Source: JBCAWW01 sp039024315
Lineage (GTDB): Bacteria > Bacteroidota > Bacteroidia > J057
Reading direction: 5' to 3'
Length of the DNA stretch: 31,439 nt
NCBI GenBank assembly: GCA_039024315.1
Contig: JBCCQN010000084.1
Coordinates: forward strand, 1-31,439
In this document: one piece after another, positions 17,090 through 22,358 of the stretch
How the letters are laid out: each line of letters starts with the position of its first letter
How positions within the stretch are numbered: position 1 is the first letter of the stretch
Position numbers and translations under genes: made by a program
The notes under the pieces: generated by a model
Database searches by the model: none
What the model saw: the letters and a program-made list of their open reading frames with translations, nothing else
Told to the model about the DNA's origin: nothing

Positions 17090-17304
17090 GCATTCGCGTC
17101 AAGCTAAGGGGCTTTTTGTTGATTTTCTGCTTCGCAGAACGCTATATCCGGCTTTAAAAGATTCATTCCTCCCCCTAAATCCCCCTCCGAAGGGAGAAAG
17201 GGCTTTATAAACCGGAGGTTTTGTCCCCCTTCGGAGGAGGAAAAATTCAGCTCTTTGCGAAGTAAAACCCTTAGCTTGACGCCTATGCGATAGCTATCGG
17301 GATA
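17073..17304. repeat. Large nested inverted repeat (MITE-like)
   Basis: The outer arms (about 17073-17112 and 17266-17304) are inverted copies sharing CCCGATAGCT and GCGTCAAGCTAAGGG, with about five mismatches in 38 positions. Middle arms contain CTTCGCAGAACGCT (17130-17143) and a degenerate inverse near 17250-17264. The inner arms CCTCCGAAGGG (17184-17194) and CCCTTCGGAGG (17227-17237) are perfect. No transposase is encoded, so it resembles a MITE or a composite of palindromic repeats. Confidence 0.65.
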
Positions 17305-17391
17305 CTTTCTACTCAGTACTTGCGTTCTGCGCAGCAGTAATCCTTTAACTTGAGGCCCACAGCATAGCTATCGGAAGTAAAAACCCCAAAA

Positions 17392-18075
17392 CTACATAGC
17401 GGCCAACTGCTCCACCAACATCGGCACCCCTACAGAGCCCGGCTCTTCGATAAAAACGACATTGTCGAGACCATATAGCTCAGGTTTGTTGGGATCAACC
17501 ACATATATGGGGACGCCATAGGGAGCGTATTCGACTAGAGTATTGGCGGGATAAACTACCAAGGAAGTACCAACTATCAGGACAATATCCGCCTTAGCCA
17601 TCAACTGGGCGGCCTCCACGATCTTAGGTACAGCCTCACCAAACCAAACAATATGTGGCCTTAATTGACCGCCGTCGGGAGCTAGATCACCCAATTGGAT
17701 GTCCCCTTCTGCATGAACCACATAGTTTTCATTCGTCACCGAACGTACTTTATTGAGCTCACCATGGAGATGCAGGACTTTGGATGAACCCGCTCTCTCG
17801 TGCAGATCATCTACATTTTGGGTAATGATTTGGACTTGAAAATGCTTTTCTAATTCGACCAGCGCTAAATGTCCTTCATTAGGTTGAGCTTGGCGTGCTT
17901 GCGCCCTTCTCTCATTATAAAATCGCAGCACTAGCTCAGGATTACGAGCAAAACCTTGGGGCGAAGCCACTTCCGTCACTTCATAACCCTCCCATAATCC
18001 GCCGGCGCCTCTAAAGGTCTTGAGACCACTTTCGGCGCTAATACCCGCACCTGTTAATACTACGATTTGTTTCAT
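17392..18075 (-). CDS. NAD-dependent protein deacylase, sirtuin (Sir2/SIRT5-like) without zinc ribbon
   Basis: A 227-residue cytoplasmic Sir2 enzyme, which removes acyl groups from lysines using NAD+. The NAD-binding motifs are GAGISAESGLKTFR (9-22), TQNVDDLH (85-92) and the catalytic His104 in HLHGE. VGTSLVVYPA and the VDPNK segment are also present. FYNERR (52-57) contains the Tyr53/Arg56 pair that in SIRT5 and CobB recognises succinyl and malonyl groups, so desuccinylase or demalonylase activity is the best guess. The region between His104 and RPHIVWFGE (139-147), where CobB carries four zinc-binding Cys, has none here. Zn-less sirtuins of similar length exist in Bacteroidota, so the gene is probably functional. 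It lies 121 bp downstream of the kinase gene on the same strand. Confidence 0.93.
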   Translation of the reverse strand: MKQIVVLTGAGISAESGLKTFRGAGGLWEGYEVTEVASPQGFARNPELVLRFYNERRAQARQAQPNEGHLALVELEKHFQVQIITQNVDDLHERAGSSKVLHLHGELNKVRSVTNENYVVHAEGDIQLGDLAPDGGQLRPHIVWFGEAVPKIVEAAQLMAKADIVLIVGTSLVVYPANTLVEYAPYGVPIYVVDPNKPELYGLDNVVFIEEPGSVGVPMLVEQLAAM

Positions 18076-18196
18076 TTGCTCAAGCTTTCAGGCTACATAT
18101 ATACTAATTTTTTGCTTGGCATAAGCCTAGCCCAAAATGCAAAACCGCTCCCTAAAGGGGAACGGAAACATACTAAGTCATTTATAGAAAAAAAAG

Positions 18197-19324
18197 TTAA
18201 CTCGCTTTGTGCAGTAAAGGAGGATCTTGGGTTTGGAAATTGATACTCGAATTTTCTTGCGCCACGGCGGGCAAGACGAAATAAAAACGAGCACCTTGAC
18301 TTTCTTCGCTGATCAGGCCGACTTCCCCATTGAGCTTTTCGGCGATCCGTCTTACGATAGAAAGCCCAAGGCCGTGCCCATTGGTTTGCGAATAATCAAG
18401 CCTCGTCAATGGCTGAAAAAGCCTTTCCTGCTTTTCATGTGGTACGCCAGGCCCATGATCAATGACCCAAAAGCGAATCCTACCATCTGAAAGTTCATCC
18501 CAATCTATTTCAATTTTGGGTTTCTTACCTCCGTACTTGAGGGCATTGCTGATAAAGTTGACCCATATTTCTTCAACCCAGGCAGGATAGCCAATAGCGA
18601 GCGGAAAACTGCTCGGTACTTTGATTTCTGCCCCACGGTCTTTGATCAAATATTCTAGACGCTCGATCGCATTACCCACCAACTGGGATGAATCGATCGC
18701 TCTAAACTGAACATCTGCTTTTTTGGTACTGGCCATCAAAAGTAGTTCATCTACAATTCCTCTCATTTTATCCACTGTGATCGCGATTGCAGAGGCGTAT
18801 TTGGTGATCGCAAGCTCATTGTTATCATCTATTGATAAAAGGCTTGTCAGTGCTTTAAGGGTAGAAAGAGGATTTTTGAGATCATGCGCTACGGTCTGAG
18901 CATAATTTTTGAGATCAGCAATCAAATTGAGTTGCTCTCGTTTCTCTTTGTGTATGTGCAGCCAATCGAGGAGATTGTGTTCGATTTTGCGCACAAATAC
19001 CTCGGGATTGTCTTTAGCAACGTAATCGAGGGCTCCTTTTTTGATCGCATCAACCGCGATCTTGGTATCATTGATTCGAGAAACATACACGACAGGCAAG
19101 TCAAGCGACAGGGCTTGAATCTCCTCCAAAATCGTAAAACCCGATTTGGTGGGCATATAATGATCCAAAATCACTAAGTCAAAGCTCATCTCACGGATAA
19201 GCTCCAACCCTTCTTCTGCATGCTCCACAAGCTTGAGTTTGAGGCCAAGTCGCCCCAAGCGTAGATGCAGCAGCTGGGCCATGTTTGGATCAGCCTCAAA
19301 ACACAATAACTTAATTTCTTCCAT
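18197..19324 (-). CDS. Response regulator-histidine kinase fusion protein
   Basis: A 375-residue soluble signalling protein. The N-terminal receiver domain (1-~120) has phospho-acceptor Asp54 in LVILDHYMP, the switch residue region VVYVS (~78-82) and the conserved Lys in DYVAKDN. The kinase part follows directly: HisKA with His147 in AQTVAHDLKNPLSTL, then HATPase with N-box NFISNALKY (256-264), DHGPGV (289-294) and GHGLGLSI (316-323). There are no transmembrane segments. The order receiver then kinase is the reverse of classical hybrid kinases, and such proteins commonly act inside phosphorelays, with the receiver controlling the kinase. No output regulator or partner kinase is adjacent. The ~30-residue C-terminal tail is Gln/Ser-rich and without a motif. 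Confidence 0.9.
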   Translation of the reverse strand: MEEIKLLCFEADPNMAQLLHLRLGRLGLKLKLVEHAEEGLELIREMSFDLVILDHYMPTKSGFTILEEIQALSLDLPVVYVSRINDTKIAVDAIKKGALDYVAKDNPEVFVRKIEHNLLDWLHIHKEKREQLNLIADLKNYAQTVAHDLKNPLSTLKALTSLLSIDDNNELAITKYASAIAITVDKMRGIVDELLLMASTKKADVQFRAIDSSQLVGNAIERLEYLIKDRGAEIKVPSSFPLAIGYPAWVEEIWVNFISNALKYGGKKPKIEIDWDELSDGRIRFWVIDHGPGVPHEKQERLFQPLTRLDYSQTNGHGLGLSIVRRIAEKLNGEVGLISEESQGARFYFVLPAVAQENSSINFQTQDPPLLHKAS

Positions 19325-20023
19325 CCTAATTTGATAAAACAGTCTTTGCTCGCGATATGCCTAGATTAGTGTAGAGGAAGTAATTGTTGTACGAATCCGA
19401 CATAAAAGTCGGGATTCAAACGCTTTAAAAAAACTACTTCAACAGCATATTATTACACATAATAAAATATATAGAGAGGCAGACATATTGGGGGTTGTAG
19501 AAGTTGTTTTGACTTTTAAATCCATCTTTTCACCTCAAAACCTTTGAATAGGAAGTCGCAGGAAGGATATATGCTTTTCCATATTTAAACAAATCAGCGG
19601 TTTAGTCTATGCCTCTGCTGCGCAGAACGCTGGAAAAGCGTACAAGAACTACAAAACCTTTCTTCCAAGGCTGTTCCTAGTAGTAAAAAAACGAGCGGCT
19701 TAGGACTTTTTTGAACAGCCCACTTAGTGTAAATTCCTTTCGGGAGTTCAATCGTGTTTACGGCTGAGAATCACAAATAGCTAACACCCACTTATTGCCG
19801 GCTTGTAATATTGAGACAGAAAATGCTATCCTTCTCGCTGATATAAAGGCGAAATGGGGAAAATAAGGAAGAGAGGAAGCCTAGTTTGCGCTAAGGTCCG
19901 GCAAAGAATTGTTGAGCTAAGGGAGGAAAATCTGGAAAAAATTATATTTTCCCTTATTAAAATCAAGCTAGCTTTACTAAATTCGACCTGATAAGTATTT
20001 GTATTCAATAACATAAATATATC
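19325..20023. other. Gene-free ~700-bp region between the kinase and SCP2 genes
   Basis: There is no credible ORF; the only open frame, 19826-20014 on the minus strand, encodes no recognisable protein. It contains a hairpin at 19393-19417 (GAATCCGAC/GTCGGGATTC, one bulge), one copy of the short CTGCTGCGCAGAACGCT motif (19615-19631), and an 8-bp inverted repeat GGCTGTTC/GAACAGCC (19669-19676 and 19713-19720) enclosing 36 nt. The last ~120 nt are A/T-rich and should hold the SCP2 gene promoter, though no TAnnTTTG element is exact. Confidence 0.6.
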
Positions 20024-20326
20024 ATGAGTTTAGCTACCACGACCGAAACTGTAAGCAAGATGGCTGCTGCTGCCGACGCGCTAGGATCTACGCTTAAATT
20101 TGATTTTAAAGGAGGCGAGGGTGTCATTTACCTAGACGGTAGTGGCGATGATAACACCGTTTCCAACGAAGATAAAGAAGCAGATTGTACGGTAACTGTA
20201 GATATCGAAGATCTAAACAATATGGTTTCAGGTGAGCTCAACCCAATGACTGCTTTTATGACTGGCAAACTTAAGATTGCTGGGGATATGGGAGTGGCCA
20301 TGAAATTGGGTAATCTCTTTAACTAG
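20024..20326 (+). CDS. SCP2 sterol-binding domain protein
   Basis: A 100-residue single-domain protein of the SCP2 (sterol carrier protein 2-like) family, which binds lipids in a hydrophobic tunnel. Visible family features are the strand pattern LKFDFKGGEGVIYLDGSG, the central DCTVTVDIEDLNNMVSGELNP (a family signature with Asp-rich turn, then helix) and the C-terminal MTAFMTGKLKIAGDMGVAMKLGNLF. The length equals an isolated SCP2 domain, with no signal peptide, so it is cytoplasmic. The ligand in bacteria is unknown; fatty acids or acyl-CoA are likely. It stands alone on the plus strand between gene-free stretches and is followed by a strong hairpin. Monocistronic expression is inferred. Confidence 0.9.
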   Translation: MSLATTTETVSKMAAAADALGSTLKFDFKGGEGVIYLDGSGDDNTVSNEDKEADCTVTVDIEDLNNMVSGELNPMTAFMTGKLKIAGDMGVAMKLGNLFN

Positions 20327-20339
20327 TCAAAACATAATC

Positions 20340-20385
20340 AAAGCGAAAGCGGCGCGAGGAGTATCGCGCCGCTTTCGCTTTATAT
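20340..20385 (+). terminator. Terminator of the SCP2 gene
   Basis: An 18-bp perfect stem (20340-20357 with 20364-20381, G/C-rich core GCGGCGCGA/TCGCGCCGC) around a 6-nt loop GGAGTA, ending in CTTTATATATT. The T-run is weak but the stem is very stable. The CPBP gene converges from the right about 155 bp away. Confidence 0.75.
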
Positions 20386-20394
20386 ATTCTAATT

Positions 20395-20535
20395 ATTTAG
20401 ACAATAGTATCCAGAATCAGGACCGAGGAAAGTAGGGCCATACGGCTTATTTAGACCTTTTTTTCTGTACTATATACTCCCGAAAGCTTTTAGGATACTT
20501 TCTACTCTGTACTCTGTACTCTGTACTCTGTACTT
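20395..20535. repeat. Dispersed intergenic repeat, copy B
   Basis: Contains TTAGACAATAGTATCCAG at the left and TATACTCCCGAAAGC then AGGATACTTTCTACTCTGTA at the right, matching the ends of copy C (21567-21690) with a more diverged centre. It lies just downstream of the CPBP gene stop. Confidence 0.65.
20503..20534. repeat. Tandem heptamer TACTCTG, 4.6 units
   Basis: Four perfect TACTCTG units in a row (20503-20530) plus TACT. A single unit is found at the same place in copy C of the repeat (near 21680) and a variant, TACTCAG, at 17310. It therefore looks like slippage expansion inside the repeat copy. Confidence 0.9.
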
Positions 20536-20539
20536 AGGA

Positions 20540-21553
20540 TTACTTCTGCTCTTCATCCTCCTCGCCAGTATCTTCCTCTTCAATCGGAATCTCTTCCTCG
20601 ATTTCGATTTCATTTTCTTCGGGGCCGTAGCGCAGACTGGCATAATTGTCCACAAAGTCCTTGTCCCATCTTAGGATCAGATAAGTGGCCGCCAATAGGA
20701 TGATCATACCCGTTAGTCCTCTTGGACTCGCAATCAGGACTTCCTCTCCCCAAATAAAGAAGTAGGTAAGTTGGCCTACGATATTGAGCACGCCAATAAA
20801 GATGGCAGAGGTGTAAATACTTTTGCCTTTGAGGCTAAGGTATGCGGCAGGAAAGGCCATTGCAATGCTATAGCCAATTACAGTTGGAATGTACCAAATA
20901 TTCTCCGCCACAATATTAGGTGCACTCAGGAAAAGTAGCGGTAGCAACCAAATTCCTTGTAGGGTACCGATGATGAAGTTACTCCCCATAAAGCCAAGGC
21001 TTTGTAGCTCACGTAAAAGGAAGCCTCGGAAGCCGAGCTCTTCACTCAAATTGTATAGCAAGCTGATGGTGGCACCCCAGATAGTCCCAATCACTAATAC
21101 TAAACCAGCCGTGATCCACATTTCCTGAGGCATCATGGCTCTGATATCTCCGAGCGATCCCAAGAGATTCATGACAGGCACCGTGTTGATACTGCTCTCA
21201 CTAAATATCACCTGGCCAAAACCAGGAAGGTGCAGGAGATTGCCTAGTATAAATACCAATCCTATCATGGAGAGGACAAATAGGATTGGCGCTCCCATGG
21301 CCGTAAATAACCATTTGAAAGTCATTTTCTTGCGACTAAAGCCTAAGCTAGTAAGATCTCCCCCATACATTAGGTTGATCAAAAACATGACTGCCAATGC
21401 AGGCCCCCAACTGTAGAAAAGGAGCTGGACAAAAGGCCTGAATAGATTATCAGCGGCCATCCCAAACCATTCAGGGACATTATAACCGATGACACTAAAC
21501 ACGAGGGATAGGCCAAGGAATAGAGCAATTTTTAGCCGATCATGCTTTCTCAT
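20540..21553 (-). CDS. CPBP-family membrane protein, likely catalytically degenerate
   Basis: A 337-residue inner-membrane protein with about eight hydrophobic segments and a strongly acidic C-terminal tail (last ~27 residues, mostly Glu). It belongs to the CPBP (Rce1-like, formerly abortive-infection) family. Motif 1 is present: EELGFRG with Glu171, Glu172 and Arg176. The two histidine motifs are not: the site usually read as WHxP is WLLP (Leu203), and the final HxxxN is Ile253-GVL-Asn257. Rce1-type proteases use Glu and both His residues for catalysis, so this protein is probably not an active protease, or has another role. The ATG at 21553 is the start. Copy C of the dispersed repeat separates it from the DUF1415 gene. 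The real intact CPBP protease of the window is at 27706-28650. Confidence 0.75.
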   Translation of the reverse strand: MRKHDRLKIALFLGLSLVFSVIGYNVPEWFGMAADNLFRPFVQLLFYSWGPALAVMFLINLMYGGDLTSLGFSRKKMTFKWLFTAMGAPILFVLSMIGLVFILGNLLHLPGFGQVIFSESSINTVPVMNLLGSLGDIRAMMPQEMWITAGLVLVIGTIWGATISLLYNLSEELGFRGFLLRELQSLGFMGSNFIIGTLQGIWLLPLLFLSAPNIVAENIWYIPTVIGYSIAMAFPAAYLSLKGKSIYTSAIFIGVLNIVGQLTYFFIWGEEVLIASPRGLTGMIILLAATYLILRWDKDFVDNYASLRYGPEENEIEIEEEIPIEEEDTGEEDEEQK

Positions 21554-21566
21554 ATGCTGGAGATTT

Positions 21567-21690
21567 TAAGTAGTAAGACAATAGTATTCAGTATTAAGAT
21601 TTTGAAAAAAAGATCTCAATGGGATACATAAGCGATTATTCTTCTTACTGGATACTTCCGATAGCTATCGGGATACTTTCTACTCTGTAC
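21567..21690. repeat. Dispersed intergenic repeat, copy C
   Basis: Runs from TAAGTAGTAAGACAATAGTA to TTTCTACTCTGTACTTATTA and fills almost all of the spacer between the DUF1415 gene and the CPBP gene. It contains the palindrome CCGATAGCTATCGG (about 21658-21671). It aligns with copy A (16985-17089) over most of its length, with small substitutions. Confidence 0.8.
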
Positions 21691-21693
21691 TTA

Positions 21694-22266
21694 TTATTCT
21701 AACGATTGATCTGGGACAAACGTTCTAAATCCATCCCATTTTTGCAGGATTTCCGCCTTCTCTTGAGCTTGTAGCCAAGCGATATTTCGTTCTGGCACAC
21801 TCTCGATCTCAGGATGCGTATCGACCGCCCAGCTCACACTCTCCTGCCGCAGCAAATGCAGCATCGGATAAGGGGAGCGGTTGGTATAGTGGCTGTTATC
21901 TTCCGGATCGACTCCTTCAAACAAATAGTCAGGGTGAAAACTGGCAATCTGTAATTCGTCATCCCATTCGCGATCTTCGAGCAAGAGTTCGGCAGCGCCG
22001 AGAAAATCCAAATAATCCTCAAAGCTGGCCAACACATTTGGATGTACCAAAATGGTGGTTTCTAGTTGCGCGGCTGATTGATCCAAAAGGTGAGTAACTT
22101 CTTGCCACAAATCCATCATCAGTGACTCTTGGTCGGTAGCCTCACTGGCGACAAAACGTATCTTATCTTGTTGTAGAGGTTTGCCCGCAAAAGGACAAAA
22201 ATTATGCCCCACAATGAAGTCTGCCACCCATTTACGAGTGCGCGCTAGCACTAAGGCTGAATCCAT
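21694..22266 (-). CDS. DUF1415 family protein
   Basis: A 190-residue cytoplasmic protein of the DUF1415 family, whose function is unknown. Recognisable conserved parts are the N-terminal VGHNFCPFAGKPL (residues ~18-30), the core IASFHPDYLFEGVDPEDNSHYTN and the following RSPYPMLHLLRQESVSWAV, which together form the family signature. I chose the ATG at 22266, which gives the usual family length. Starts further upstream (ATG 22326 or TTG 22338) would place the N-terminus inside a 15-bp inverted repeat and add residues without family resemblance. The gene follows the SBBP-repeat protein gene on the same strand. No functional link is obvious. Confidence 0.85.
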   Translation of the reverse strand: MDSALVLARTRKWVADFIVGHNFCPFAGKPLQQDKIRFVASEATDQESLMMDLWQEVTHLLDQSAAQLETTILVHPNVLASFEDYLDFLGAAELLLEDREWDDELQIASFHPDYLFEGVDPEDNSHYTNRSPYPMLHLLRQESVSWAVDTHPEIESVPERNIAWLQAQEKAEILQKWDGFRTFVPDQSLE

Positions 22267-22297
22267 ACAATAAGATAGTAAGAATTGTTGAATAGTA

Positions 22298-22344
22298 GAG
22301 GGCTTGAATGAGCGAATTTTTATCATCCACTCATTCAAGCCCTC
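22298..22344. repeat. 15-bp perfect inverted repeat between the SBBP and DUF1415 genes
   Basis: GAGGGCTTGAATGAG (22298-22312) and its exact inverse CTCATTCAAGCCCTC (22330-22344) are separated by 17 nt. It lies just after the stop codon of the SBBP gene on the minus strand. There is no T-run on either side, so it is a transcript-end or processing hairpin rather than a standard intrinsic terminator. Confidence 0.85.
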
Positions 22345-22358
22345 ATAAGGAAACCCCT

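Larger units (their letters stand above)
16877..17391. other. Gene-free 515-bp repeat-rich spacer
   Basis: I see no credible coding sequence here. The spacer holds one copy of a dispersed repeat (16985-17089), a large nested inverted repeat (about 17073-17304), three copies of a short GTTCTGCGAAGCAG-type motif, and a degenerate repetition of the inverted-repeat arm at about 17344-17380. Near its left end ATCGTT (16946-16951) and AACGAT (16970-16975) flank a CTGC-GAA-GCAG hairpin and could end the TPR gene transcript, though without a T-run. Confidence 0.7.

Noticed and set aside
17073..17304. Insertion sequence
   Set aside because: Inverted arms exist but no transposase frame and no clear target duplication are visible, so it is reported only as a repeat.
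19826..20014. 62-residue minus-strand open frame in the gene-free region
   Set aside because: No recognisable protein features; it overlaps the likely SCP2 promoter region, so it is chance.
20503..20534. CRISPR-like repetition
   Set aside because: The 7-bp units are directly adjacent with no spacers; it is a simple tandem repeat.
20540..21553. Reading this CPBP gene as a phage-defence (abortive infection) gene
   Set aside because: Older 'Abi' names for this family do not show defence; there are no defence neighbours and the catalytic histidines are missing.
22267..22338. N-terminal extension of the DUF1415 protein (TTG 22338 or ATG 22326)
   Set aside because: It lies within or beside a perfect 15-bp inverted repeat and shows no family similarity; ATG 22266 gives the normal length.
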